Positions 8,775 to 18,091 of a stretch of 64,000 nucleotides of DNA are shown in pieces. The DNA is from an uncultured Planctomycetaceae bacterium. Lineage in GTDB: Bacteria > Planctomycetota > Planctomycetia > Planctomycetales > Planctomycetaceae. The position numbers and the translations under genes are program-made. Within the stretch, counting starts at the first letter, position 1, and the number at the start of each line of letters is the position of its first letter. Location of the stretch: assembly GCA_943787265.1 (NCBI GenBank), contig CALSLT010000008.1:62001-126000 (forward strand). The letters are read 5' to 3'. Below the pieces are notes generated by a model. The model ran no database searches and was not told the origin of the DNA. It was given only the letters and a program-made list of their open reading frames with translations.

Positions 8775-11700
8775 AAGTTTCCCATCGTCGCCCACCTGTT
8801 CGACACGGATTCAGAAGTCGAAGTCTCATCGTTGCTGCAGCGGCGACGTCACTTGTGTTTGCTACCGTTCAATCCTCGGCGACCGCCGCCGAGACACCAA
8901 ACTCAATCGTCTTCGAGCGTGATGTTGCACCGATTCTCGTAGCCAACTGTCTACGATGTCACGGGCCAGACTCCCCGGAGGGCGACGTCTCATTAAACAA
9001 CACAACCGGATTGCGTGAGGCTGGGATCGTCGTGTCAGGCAAGCCGCAAGCAAGCCATCTGCTGACCGTCGTTCAGCCGGAAGGCGACAAGCCACCGGCG
9101 ATGCCGAAAGAGGGCAAGCCATTAACTTCCTCGGAAGTTGCCGTACTTCGGCGGTGGATCGAAGCTGGCGCCGACTGGCCGGAGGATGTCAGTCTCAAGA
9201 CAAGAGCAAAGGCCGACTCAACGTGGTGGTCACTTCAGTCGGTTACAACGCAAACTCCACCGAAGACTGACTCGACCAGTCGAAACACGATCGACCACTT
9301 TGTTCGTGCTAAGCTGAACGAAAAGGGGCTAAGCCCCTCACCGAAAGCCGACCGCCGAACGCTCATCCGGCGTCTGTACTTTGATCTGCTCGGCCTTCCT
9401 CCGTCACCCGAAGCGGTAGCCGAATTCGTTGCTGATTCCAACCCAGGTGCTTACCAACTGCTCGTGGACGAGCTGCTCGATTCGAAACATTTCGGAGAAC
9501 GCTGGGCGAGGCACTGGCTCGACATTGCCCATTACGCCGACACTCACGGCTTCGAACGTGACAAACGCCGCGACAACGCCTGGCGATACCGCGATTACGT
9601 CATACGCTCGTTCAACAACGACAAACCTTACGATCAGTTTCTGCTTGAGCAGATCGCTGGCGACGCACTCGAAGCGTCGACGAACGAGTCAGCAACCGAC
9701 GAATCAACGATCGCCACAGGATTTCTCGCCGCCGGACCGTGGGATTTCGTCGGGCAGGTCGAAACAAGAAGCCCAATCCTTCGGCGATCCGCCCGTGCAT
9801 TAGATCTCGACGACATGCTCACTCAGGTCATGACGTCCACCGTCGCCATGACCGTCAACTGCGCGCGGTGCCACGACCACAAGCTCGACCCGATCACGCA
9901 GCGTGAGTACTACCAGCTTGCTGCCGTCTTCGCGGGAGTTCGCCGCGAGAATCGAGACATCAATCCAGAACGACGAAAACAGTACAACGACAGCAAGGCC
10001 CGAATCAAAGAATCGATCAGCCAGATTGCCGCACAGATCGGCCAGTTTGAATCCAAAGGAGTCGACCTGGCAGACATCGTTGGTGGCGGAAACGGATTCG
10101 GTAGCGGAACGAAGGGGCTCGGGCTCGACGCTCGCACCGGTAAAGTCCAGGAGAGGCCATTTGGAGATCTCGGAAACGTCAAACCGGGAAACTACGCGTC
10201 GTCTGATTCGACTTTCGTTGATGGCGTGTTCGTTCCGGCCAATGGCCAGACAGCAATCAGCTCAACAGGCCTAATGGCCGACGACTTGCCCGCAAACAGT
10301 GGCAAAGCCTGGGACATGATTCGGAACGGTCCTGTTTCGAGCCAATACTCAACAACGCTCGGCACCATCGATTACAATTCCGCTGGGCACTCGATGCTCG
10401 GCCTGCACGCGAACGCCGGCATCACATTCGACCTTGCCGCTATCCGCGATGCCGGACGTCCTGAAGCCAGCGCAAAGCCTTCGAGCAATTCAGACCGGCT
10501 GACTGACAAAGACTCGTCACTCGCAGAGTACGAGTTCTCCACCGTCGCTGGTTACGGAGGCCGGACTGTTGAGCCGAGTGCTGAGTTTCGCGTCTACCTG
10601 GATGGCAAACTCAAGGAAACCGGCAGACTTGGCCGTAACGACACGGCGAAGATCTCACTGAACGTTCCAGCGAAAGCCCGGTTCCTCACGCTGATCTCAA
10701 CCGATGGCGGAAACGGGTACGGTCACGACCAGATCAGCTTTGGCGATCCACGTTTGCTCGACACGACGCCAACCGCACTTACGGATGAACGAGTCGAGCA
10801 ACTTGCTCAGCTTAAGCAGAAGAAGGAGCTTCTTGAGATTGAGTTGAAATCACTCGGTGAGCCGCCCGAGTTCTTTGGAGTCGTCAGCGAAACTCCACCC
10901 GCCATGCACATCCTGACGCGAGGAAATCCCGAAGCTCCAGGCGACACCGTCGTGCCAGGCAGTCTTGGCTTTGGCAGTTCCGACGTCAGATTCGGTTCGC
11001 CGGAATTGACCGACCGCGAACGACGTCTCGCCCTTGCTGATTGGATCACGGCGCCGGACAACCCGTTAACTCGCCGAGTCATTGTTAACCGGCTGTGGCA
11101 CTGGCACTTTGGAGCAGGTCTCGTCGATACGCCAAGCGATTTTGGATACGGAGGTGGCAAACCCTCACATCCCGAACTGCTGGACTGGCTGACCGGTGAG
11201 CTGATGCGTTCAGACTGGAGACTCAAACACATTCACCGATTGATCGTGACGTCGCAGACTTACCAACAGCAAAGCACAGCGACCGTAATCGAGCAATCTT
11301 CGATGGCAACGAAAGTGGATTCAGACAACCGCCTGCTCTGGCGAATGAATCCTCACCGCCTCGAAGCCGAAGCGGTGCGAGATTCAGTTCTCGTGGTGAC
11401 TGGGAAACTGAACAACGCCATGTTCGGTCCGGGGTACCGTGACTTCAATTACAAAGAGGCCTACGCTCCGATCTACACCTACCAGACGGCCGACAGTCCG
11501 CCGCTTTGGCGACGCAGCGTTTACCGATTCATCGTGCGAACAACGCCGCAGCAATTCATGACCGCCCTTGACTGCCCGGACCCGGCCAATCTCACTCCAC
11601 AGCGAAACGTCACCACAACCGCGCAGCAATCGCTCGCGATGTACAACAACGAGTTCATGCTCAAACAATCTCGCTACTTCGCCGAAAGGCTAACGCAGGA

Positions 11701-11869
11701 ATGTGGTCCAAACGTTGACAAGCAAATCAAGCTGGCATTCCAACTGGCGTTCGCCCGAACTCCCGATCCGACGGAAAGAGAACTGGCGCGAGAGGCGATC
11801 AATCAACACGGCCTGTGGCAATTCTGCCGAGCCATTTTCAATGCCAACGAATTTATCTATATCGACTGA
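8768..11869 (+). CDS. Planctomycete cytochrome (PSCyt1) - DUF1549 - DUF1553 protein
   Basis: 1033 residues. An N-terminal signal segment (residues 18-41, ending ATAAE) suggests export. The PSCyt1 domain carries CLRCH at 61-65 in VAPILVANCLRCHGPDSPEGD. The DUF1549 domain begins IDHFVRAKLNEKGLSPSP with the signature YFDLLGLPP, followed by a CxxCH-like CARCHDHKLDPI, and the DUF1553 domain has RVIVNRLWHWHFGAGLVDTPSDFG. A lectin-like insert lies between (about residues 470-690). This architecture is almost confined to Planctomycetota and Verrucomicrobia; the biochemical role is not established, though it is usually tied to secreted polysaccharide or sulfatase clusters. It overlaps the enolase-like gene by 7 bases, and DUF1501 follows after 15 bases. 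Confidence 0.92.
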   Translation: MVEVSHRRPPVRHGFRSRSLIVAAAATSLVFATVQSSATAAETPNSIVFERDVAPILVANCLRCHGPDSPEGDVSLNNTTGLREAGIVVSGKPQASHLLTVVQPEGDKPPAMPKEGKPLTSSEVAVLRRWIEAGADWPEDVSLKTRAKADSTWWSLQSVTTQTPPKTDSTSRNTIDHFVRAKLNEKGLSPSPKADRRTLIRRLYFDLLGLPPSPEAVAEFVADSNPGAYQLLVDELLDSKHFGERWARHWLDIAHYADTHGFERDKRRDNAWRYRDYVIRSFNNDKPYDQFLLEQIAGDALEASTNESATDESTIATGFLAAGPWDFVGQVETRSPILRRSARALDLDDMLTQVMTSTVAMTVNCARCHDHKLDPITQREYYQLAAVFAGVRRENRDINPERRKQYNDSKARIKESISQIAAQIGQFESKGVDLADIVGGGNGFGSGTKGLGLDARTGKVQERPFGDLGNVKPGNYASSDSTFVDGVFVPANGQTAISSTGLMADDLPANSGKAWDMIRNGPVSSQYSTTLGTIDYNSAGHSMLGLHANAGITFDLAAIRDAGRPEASAKPSSNSDRLTDKDSSLAEYEFSTVAGYGGRTVEPSAEFRVYLDGKLKETGRLGRNDTAKISLNVPAKARFLTLISTDGGNGYGHDQISFGDPRLLDTTPTALTDERVEQLAQLKQKKELLEIELKSLGEPPEFFGVVSETPPAMHILTRGNPEAPGDTVVPGSLGFGSSDVRFGSPELTDRERRLALADWITAPDNPLTRRVIVNRLWHWHFGAGLVDTPSDFGYGGGKPSHPELLDWLTGELMRSDWRLKHIHRLIVTSQTYQQQSTATVIEQSSMATKVDSDNRLLWRMNPHRLEAEAVRDSVLVVTGKLNNAMFGPGYRDFNYKEAYAPIYTYQTADSPPLWRRSVYRFIVRTTPQQFMTALDCPDPANLTPQRNVTTTAQQSLAMYNNEFMLKQSRYFAERLTQECGPNVDKQIKLAFQLAFARTPDPTERELAREAINQHGLWQFCRAIFNANEFIYID

Positions 11870-11884
11870 GAATTCAGAACTTCC

Positions 11885-13318
11885 ATGTTTCATCATCCCA
11901 TAACTTCAGCACAGCCCGCCATCAGCCGCCGGTCAGCTCTTAAGCTCACCGGTGGTGGCTTCGGCAGCCTCGCGCTGTCAGCAATGCTGCAGGCAGAACA
12001 GCCAGCTCACCACACACCGAAAGCAAAGTCTGTTATTCAGATATTTTGCCCCGGAGGAATGAGCCAGGTCGACACGTTCGATCATAAACCGGAACTAGCG
12101 AAGCGAGCGGGAAAGCCATTTGACTCCGACGGCAAGTTGCAGTTTTTTGCATCAAAGCCGGGCAATTGTCAGCCAGGGTTCTGGAAGTTCCGCCAGCATG
12201 GTGAGTCGGGCCTGTGGATGTCTGACCTGTTTCCGAAACTGGCTACGTGCATCGACGACATGGCGTTCGTTTATTCAATGCACAGCAAAACCGCTCTGCA
12301 CGGCCCAGCCTGCTTCATGATGAACACGGGATTCACGCTGCCTGGATTTCCCAGCATGGGCTCATGGGTGACGTACGGCCTGGGCAGCGAGAATCGCGAT
12401 CTGCCATCGTTTGTTGTGCTGCCTGATCCGCGAGGGCTTCCACCGGGCGGAATCATCAACTGGGGAGCCGGCTTTCTGCCTGCCGTCCACCAAGCAACAA
12501 CTCTCGACGCAACCGATCCGCAGAATCCGATTGTCGACCTGTTTCCCTCAGGAGAAAGCCCAGCGTTCCAGAAGACGCCGAAAACCAGCGAGCTCAGTTT
12601 TCTTCAGCAGCTTAACCGCCGCCATCTGGCGAAACGGGAAGGCAACACAGACCTCGAAGCACGGATCGCCGCCTACGAACTCGCCGCACGACTGCAGCTC
12701 AGCGCTCCCGAGGTCGCTGATACGACCAACGAGACTCTGGCAACGCAGCGTGACTTCCAGGTTGACGATCCCGACGTTGGCCCATTCGGGCGACAGTGCA
12801 TCCTCGCTCGGCGACTGGTTGAGCGAGGTGTCCGATTCGTGCAGATTTACTGCGGAGCGGAAAACACGACAGCTCAGAAGATTCGACCGAACTGGGACTC
12901 GCACGAAGACCTGCCACGAGACCACGGCTACTGGGGACGCGTCCTCGACACCGGAGCGTCTGCATTGCTTAAAGACTTGAAGTCCCGAGGCCTGCTCGAC
13001 GAAACGCTCGTCATGTGCACAACAGAATTCGGGCGGCAGCCTGCTGCACAAGGAAACCGGGCTGCGGGACGAGACCATAATGGCGGCGCATTCACCGCAT
13101 GGCTCGCCGGCGGCGGCATCAAAGGGGGAGTTGGATTCGGAGCAACCGACGACCTGGGTTACAAAGCCGCCGAGAACCCCACGTACAGCTACGACCTTCA
13201 CGCCACGGCATTGCACTTGCTTGGTCTGAACCACGAACGCCTCAGCTACTACCACAACGGAATTCAACGCCGCCTGACCGACGTCCACGGCCACGTCATC
13301 AACGACCTGCTGGCCTGA
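11885..13318 (+). CDS. DUF1501 secreted protein (alkaline-phosphatase-like fold), Tat-type leader
   Basis: 477 residues. The N-terminus has a twin-arginine leader (ISRRSALKLTGGGFGSLALSAM). Typical DUF1501 strings follow: KSVIQIFCPGGMSQVDTFDHKPEL, GPACFMMNTGF, LPSFVVLPDP, FGRQCILARRLVERGVRFVQIYCG, NWDSHEDL, MCTTEFGRQPAAQGNRAAGRDHNGGAFTAW (shown here in pieces) and HLLGLNHERLSYYHNG. The family lies in the alkaline phosphatase/sulfatase superfamily but lacks a recognised nucleophile motif. It follows the DUF1549/1553 gene by 15 bases, the standard planctomycete pairing; the two products are presumed partners in the periplasm. Confidence 0.92.
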   Translation: MFHHPITSAQPAISRRSALKLTGGGFGSLALSAMLQAEQPAHHTPKAKSVIQIFCPGGMSQVDTFDHKPELAKRAGKPFDSDGKLQFFASKPGNCQPGFWKFRQHGESGLWMSDLFPKLATCIDDMAFVYSMHSKTALHGPACFMMNTGFTLPGFPSMGSWVTYGLGSENRDLPSFVVLPDPRGLPPGGIINWGAGFLPAVHQATTLDATDPQNPIVDLFPSGESPAFQKTPKTSELSFLQQLNRRHLAKREGNTDLEARIAAYELAARLQLSAPEVADTTNETLATQRDFQVDDPDVGPFGRQCILARRLVERGVRFVQIYCGAENTTAQKIRPNWDSHEDLPRDHGYWGRVLDTGASALLKDLKSRGLLDETLVMCTTEFGRQPAAQGNRAAGRDHNGGAFTAWLAGGGIKGGVGFGATDDLGYKAAENPTYSYDLHATALHLLGLNHERLSYYHNGIQRRLTDVHGHVINDLLA

Positions 13319-13335
13319 CTCGCACGTCGCTTCCC

Positions 13336-13385
13336 GGTGCCTGTCATATCCCCGGTGTTCAGCATTTACGGGGACCTGAGACACC
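13336..13385. repeat. Imperfect inverted repeat downstream of DUF1501 gene
   Basis: The segment runs GGTGCCTGTCA ... TGAGACACC with an inner CCCC (13350-13353) / GGGG (13370-13373) pair. The outer arms are imperfect complements. Words of the type GGTGCCTGTCCC...GGGACCTGACACC are recurrent extragenic palindromes in many genomes, so this may be a degenerate member. No T-tract follows, so termination is only a possibility. Confidence 0.4.
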
Positions 13386-13567
13386 AACTACCGAACGAAC
13401 CTTCGCTTAAAACCTCCGAAGCAGGCCGTAAGGCCGTCTGTAGTGCTGAAATTCGCCCCAATCTTCAGCTCTCGATTAAGGCAGCGGACCGCTACCGCTA
13501 GTCCTCACGGCCGCTATAGTATTCGCTATGCTCTTCACTCTGGCTGACCGAGTTGGAAACTCTGTCG

Positions 13568-13888
13568 ATGCAGAGTGGAAACTCGCACAATCGTGAGCGG
13601 CAAACAGACGAATTTTTACTCAAAAAGGCGGATGGCTGGATGGCTGGACTCAAAAAATACGACGAACGTCTTGAACAACTCGTAGTCGAAACTCGAACTG
13701 CGTGGGATCCGACTGTCGGAAAACTCGAAGACGCTGACCGAAAGTGGCTGTCAAAAGCAATTCACAACGCTCCCGAGTTGGCCACGAAAATTGAGTACCA
13801 GCGGGCCCACACTGGATTCGCACGTGAAATTACGATCACGGTCGAAGACATCCAACGCCTTTATCAGTCTCGCTTGACCGAAGCCTGA
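13568..13888 (+). CDS. Small hypothetical protein, helical
   Basis: 106 residues from the ATG at 13568 (MQSGNSHNRERQ); a TTG at 13553 would add five residues. The product is charged and predicted mostly helical (DGWMAGLKKYDERLEQLVVETRTAW, DADRKWLSKAIHNAPELATKIEY), without signal peptide, membrane segment or Cys/His cluster. I do not recognise a family. It is isolated, 249 bases after the DUF1501 gene and 194 bases before the next small gene. Support is an open frame with ordinary composition and no longer competing frame. Confidence 0.5.
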   Translation: MQSGNSHNRERQTDEFLLKKADGWMAGLKKYDERLEQLVVETRTAWDPTVGKLEDADRKWLSKAIHNAPELATKIEYQRAHTGFAREITITVEDIQRLYQSRLTEA

Positions 13889-14082
13889 GCCATTTCGGCT
13901 TACGCCACGCCCGTTGATCGAGGATCAGGCCCCTCAAACGCGAGCGTCGGCACGCAAACCTGAAAACTTCAGCATTTCCACTGAAGGCCGCACACCCTTC
14001 CAGCCGATCTTGAATTGCGTAAGCGACGCACTTTGAGATTTCACTGACGACTCAGTCAGTAACTCCATGGAAGGACTTCAGG

Positions 14083-14301
14083 ATGCGAAATCGTCTGCGA
14101 ATTTTCCCGGCTGATGAGTCTGTTCAAAGCCCAGAGCCCACAACAGTTACGCTGAAGCTGGGCGAGATTCTTGAGCCCCTTGCTGAAGCCTACCATTCGC
14201 AGCGAGCGTTTATCGAAGACTTCGCTCAGGACGAAATTCGGATTCCCTCGGACCTGTACGAGGCTCTGATGGCCAGCATTACCGTGCGAAAATCGGCCTG
14301 A
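14083..14301 (+). CDS. Small hypothetical protein (72 residues)
   Basis: 72 residues, MRNRLRIFPADESVQ onward, with a predicted helical core (LKLGEILEPLAEAYHSQRAFIEDFAQDEI split across two helices) and an acidic centre. It is preceded by GGAAGGA about 10 bases upstream, a better ribosome-binding site than most genes here. No domain recognised. It converges on the kinase gene downstream (69-base gap). Small proteins of this look are common between planctomycete genes, so it may be real but functionally unknown. Confidence 0.5.
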   Translation: MRNRLRIFPADESVQSPEPTTVTLKLGEILEPLAEAYHSQRAFIEDFAQDEIRIPSDLYEALMASITVRKSA

Positions 14302-14370
14302 TCGAGAGTCCTTGCAGTCAGTGGCGACGGGCACCTGGTCGTGAAGCAGGGATCGGCAGCAATTGTTGGC

Positions 14371-15630
14371 CTATTTCTTCTGACGCTTTAGCCACCGAAA
14401 TATGCCCCCCGGTAACTTCGCGGAGACCCGTTCTCCGTTGATAAACCGCAGCAGGTCGGACGCGAATTCTCCAGCGGACTGATAACGATCGTTTGGCTCT
14501 CGTGAAATTGCCTTGGCAATGACCGCAGCCAGATCCGGCGGTAAATCGTTTCCTGTTTCCGCAACGGAGCGGACTTCGCCGGCCGCGATCGCGGTAATCA
14601 GCCCGACTCGACTGTCCGTGTCGAATGCCGATTGTTGGGTCACGAGCTCGAAAAGCGTGATTCCCAACGAATAGACGTCGCTGGTTTCATCACAAACGCC
14701 TGCAAATCGCTCCGGAGCCATGTATCGCAGCGTTCCGTTGACCGACTCGTCGACTTCAGATGAGTCGGGATTCAGCGGTTCGGCGAGGCCAAAGTCGGTA
14801 ACAAAAACCTTTCCCGAAGCGTCGATCAGAAGATTTCCTGGCTTCACATCATTGTGCAACACCCCCTTGCGATGAGCATGCCGAAGAGCCTGGGCTACCT
14901 GCAGACCAATCCTCGCAAATGCTTTCCACGAGTCCTGCTTCAGACCTTTTCGGTCTGCAGATTTGGGCGTTGACTGGTCGTTACTGGCCGAGTCGCCGAC
15001 CTCGTCTCGGATCTCCTGCGCCGGCGAAACCTGCTGCCGTTCACTTAACGCCCCGATTATGTGCCCGAGATTCACACTCTCGACATATTGCATCACGTAG
15101 TAGGCGTAGTCTTCGTGCCTGCCGAAACGAAAAATCGGCACGATGTTTGAATGACGAAGCTTCGCAATCGTCTGGGCTTCACGCTCGAACCTTTCCTGCC
15201 GGTGCGGCACCATCGAAATCCGCCACGGCAGCAGCTTCACAGCCACGCGACGCTCGATACTCCCTTCGAGGGCCTCAAAGACGACTCCCATCCCGCCGCG
15301 ACCAATTTCGCGAACGATACGGCAATCGCCCAGTTGCTTCAGTTTGAACTGATCCGGAAGCTGAGCACGTAGCACTTCGTTCTCACGGTCTGACTTCCAT
15401 TGCTCCAAAGCCGCGACCATCGGAAACAACTCGCGAATCTCGGCGGCCATGTCCGGGTACCGCTCGATGTAGCTCTCGATCGACGGGTTTTGCCCCTGCC
15501 GAGCCTTATCAGCGTACTCACTGGCCAGCACCTCGATCTGCACACGCGACCGCACCCGCCGCGGATCGATATCCGTCGGGAATCCATCGAGTTCAGGCTC
15601 GAAAGCGTCGTCTTCGCTTGGTTCGTTCAT
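14371..15630 (-). CDS. Ser/Thr protein kinase, soluble, HND variant
   Basis: 419 residues from MNEPSEDD (ATG at 15630; an upstream in-frame start at 15654 adds eight). Residues 35-75 carry the planctomycete pre-kinase motif (PSIESYIERYPDMAAEIRELFP). The kinase domain spans about 100-410: glycine loop GRGGMG (110-115), Lys132 in VAVKLL, catalytic loop HNDVKPGN (259-266, Asp261), DFGLAEP (279-285), and a GTLRYMAPERF activation end. The usual Arg of HRD is Asn, so it is not an RD kinase and may not need activation-loop phosphorylation. An insertion (about 195-235) rich in Ser/Asp sits in the C-lobe. No membrane helix or sensor domain follows. Confidence 0.9.
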   Translation of the reverse strand: MNEPSEDDAFEPELDGFPTDIDPRRVRSRVQIEVLASEYADKARQGQNPSIESYIERYPDMAAEIRELFPMVAALEQWKSDRENEVLRAQLPDQFKLKQLGDCRIVREIGRGGMGVVFEALEGSIERRVAVKLLPWRISMVPHRQERFEREAQTIAKLRHSNIVPIFRFGRHEDYAYYVMQYVESVNLGHIIGALSERQQVSPAQEIRDEVGDSASNDQSTPKSADRKGLKQDSWKAFARIGLQVAQALRHAHRKGVLHNDVKPGNLLIDASGKVFVTDFGLAEPLNPDSSEVDESVNGTLRYMAPERFAGVCDETSDVYSLGITLFELVTQQSAFDTDSRVGLITAIAAGEVRSVAETGNDLPPDLAAVIAKAISREPNDRYQSAGEFASDLLRFINGERVSAKLPGGIFRWLKRQKK

Positions 15631-15753
15631 GCAGAAATGCAGCGTACCTGGCACGCGGAAAGAGGATTCGAATGACCGTCGAACGAATCAGGTAACGAAA
15701 ATACCGACCAGCCTTCGCGTCGAGAACTTCTCAAAATCAGCAAAGACTCGATT

Positions 15754-17787
15754 TTACGACCACTGAGTTTCCTCGTCTTCCGGAATTTCGTCCGCATCCA
15801 GAGCGAGCAGGTAACGCTGTTCAAAGAATCGATTGAGTAGAAATCTGACCGGCACAAGCAGCGCGATGAACAGCGGAAACAGAATGCCAATCGCGCTGGC
15901 TTTGGTCACCCAAAGGATCACCAGACACAGCAACTGAATGGCCGTGAAAATGTGAATCTGTCGGTTAGGGACTCGGCGAATGTAGTGAGTCGGCGGGTAG
16001 AGATCAGAGTCCATCGCCCACAAGCTGAGCCGCTCAAACAACTGATTCCCTTTCATCGAGACAACGCCCATGAATAGGAATAGTCCGTAAAGAACGGCCA
16101 TCGGCACCATTTTCAGTACGGCAAGCAGACAGAGCGACAGCCCTAGCATGATGTGAATCGCCAGGGCGCTGATCCGGTTTTCGCGGACGTGAATGATCCG
16201 GTCGTGACGCTCTCCGTCGCTGCCGACAGCCTCTTCGGACGTCGCCAGACTCCGAACATGATTCAACGATCGCACGGTCGCGGCTCTCAGCCACGGCAGT
16301 CCGAACATCGACGAGATGCCAATGAGAATCCCGACGATGCCCAGGTCGAGGTGGTAAGTTTCACCTCGCTGCATCTTGTGGTCGGGACTGTTGACGATCC
16401 GTGCGGTGATATTCTGCTCAAGAAATACCAGCAATGCTGAGAAAATCGCCGGCCCGATCGCCGCAAAACGCACCCACATTGGAGCTTCAAACGGATCGAC
16501 AAGCCACGGCCGACCGGTCGTCGTTCCGAAAGAATCGGGAGCCGGCAGAGCGTCCAGAAAAACATCAGAAAACTGGAAGGCGACGATCGTCATGATCACG
16601 AGAGCGATCGTCGGCCCAAAGTCGGAAATGAACTCGCGCATCCACGGCAGCAGATACCGACTCTTACGAATTCGCTGCAACTGGCCGCCGACGTAAAACG
16701 TCCCCAGAGCAAGCAGGATCGAAAGTAAGCCGGTGTCATGACCGTTTTCCGGATTATTCAAGATCAAAGCGAGAGCCCGCACGGCTTCATAAATAAAGAG
16801 CAGAGAAATCAGGGCCGCGAAGATCTCGTCCGTAAACCGAGTGAAATAGCGCATCAGACAACTGGAATCGGTTACCGACATGATCACGACAATCAAGGCC
16901 GTCCAGAAACCGACCCACGCGTAGGTCGGCAGAAACGGAATCTCCAAGTCGGCACAATTCTGACAGAGCAGAGCCGTGAAAATCAAAACCGGACCGGTCC
17001 CACCGAGAATGATCAGCGGCTGGCCGGAAATCAGCGCGTAAACGATTCCGCAGGCCGCCGAAACGGCGATCATCTCGACCGCTCCGATTTCTCCGCCAGT
17101 CTGAATCGACATCACGCCGCCAAATGTGACGGCCGGTGCCAGACAGGCGAAGAAAAGAAACATCACCGACGCGATCGTCTTCGGATGCAGTCCGTCCTTG
17201 ATGTCCGCTGCGTAGTGCGGGAAGCGTCTCTTTATGTCATTGATCACCCCGCCGCAGAACCGACCACTCCACGCCAGGCCGTCAGTTTCCGCGGAAGGTT
17301 CTGGCTCAGTTGGAGAAGATCTGACCGCCGCTCGCTCAAGCGCTAGTGCCAGATCGCTGCATTCCTTGGCCCAACCGAGTTCAAAGCGGAACTCGTTGTC
17401 CGACATCAGACGAGCGATCATCGCCAGCGTGTCGAGATGCTCAGCGGCTCGGCCAGTTGGCCCCAGCAGAAAGAAAAAGAATCGCGTCGGAATCCCGTCC
17501 GGCGCCCCTAGATTGATCGCGTGTCGCAACCGCACGAAAACGATTTGCGGTTCCGTCAACACGTCAAGATAGCAGTGCGGAACAGCAACCGAGTTTCCGA
17601 TCGCGGTCGAGACGATCCGTTCCCGCTCAAGAAACGCAGAAGTTACTGCCTCGCGCTGCTCCTGCTCGATTCGGCCTTTGTCTACCAGATTCTCGACGAT
17701 CTGCGGAATCAGATCGTCGATTCCGGACGCCGTCAGATCCAGAATACATGTATCGTCGTGCGAGAAGGTCTGTTGGAGAAGTTTCAC
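15754..17787 (-). CDS. PTS EIIA-like domain fused to an SLC4/band-3-type bicarbonate (anion) transporter
   Basis: 677 residues. Residues 1-155 form a PTS EIIA type-2 (fructose/Ntr) domain with the phosphorylatable His71 in AVPHCYLD. Residues 175-650 match the SLC4 anion exchanger family: FCGGVINDIKRRFPHY is close to the eukaryotic FGGL.RD.KRRYP.Y signature, followed by LAPAVTFGGV, ISGQPLIILGGTGPVLIF and about 12 membrane segments. It should carry HCO3- across the inner membrane, with the IIA module probably regulatory. I start at GTG 17787 because AGGGA lies 5-7 bases before it; TTG at 17802 is an alternative. Single gene on this strand, divergent from the metalloprotease gene. Confidence 0.88.
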   Translation of the reverse strand: MKLLQQTFSHDDTCILDLTASGIDDLIPQIVENLVDKGRIEQEQREAVTSAFLERERIVSTAIGNSVAVPHCYLDVLTEPQIVFVRLRHAINLGAPDGIPTRFFFFLLGPTGRAAEHLDTLAMIARLMSDNEFRFELGWAKECSDLALALERAAVRSSPTEPEPSAETDGLAWSGRFCGGVINDIKRRFPHYAADIKDGLHPKTIASVMFLFFACLAPAVTFGGVMSIQTGGEIGAVEMIAVSAACGIVYALISGQPLIILGGTGPVLIFTALLCQNCADLEIPFLPTYAWVGFWTALIVVIMSVTDSSCLMRYFTRFTDEIFAALISLLFIYEAVRALALILNNPENGHDTGLLSILLALGTFYVGGQLQRIRKSRYLLPWMREFISDFGPTIALVIMTIVAFQFSDVFLDALPAPDSFGTTTGRPWLVDPFEAPMWVRFAAIGPAIFSALLVFLEQNITARIVNSPDHKMQRGETYHLDLGIVGILIGISSMFGLPWLRAATVRSLNHVRSLATSEEAVGSDGERHDRIIHVRENRISALAIHIMLGLSLCLLAVLKMVPMAVLYGLFLFMGVVSMKGNQLFERLSLWAMDSDLYPPTHYIRRVPNRQIHIFTAIQLLCLVILWVTKASAIGILFPLFIALLVPVRFLLNRFFEQRYLLALDADEIPEDEETQWS

Positions 17788-18091
17788 GTTGTCCCTGCTC
17801 AATTAACTCAATAGAGATCAGACGTCCGGGCCATCCAGATCGCCAAATAGCTGTTTCGGGTGAGTTTACAGTGTCTCAGCGAGCATGTTTAGACATCATC
17901 AATGAGTCCTGTCGAGATATCATCTTCCGACAGATTTAGAACCGGCGTACAATCGATGGTTCCCCACCACGATCAACTATTGGCTCAAGTATGTATTGAC
18001 GAGGCCGATGTCTCAGGAATGCCTTGAGGCGACTTAATGCGTTGATCGGGAAATCCGTCCGGGCAAATTTGTTCGGCGGGCTGAGCCACAC
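17788..18091. other. Divergent intergenic region, no gene seen
   Basis: 304 bases between the divergently transcribed SLC4-fusion gene and the metalloprotease gene. Both promoters must lie here, but I could not pick a -35/-10 pair with confidence. No tRNA, repeat or clear hairpin was seen. Confidence 0.6.

Noticed and set aside
13336..13385. Intrinsic terminator for the DUF1501 gene
   Set aside because: The hairpin is imperfect with a 16-base loop and no T-tract follows.
12548..13387. Open frame of 279 codons on the - strand
   Set aside because: Antisense to the DUF1501 coding region; no family resemblance.
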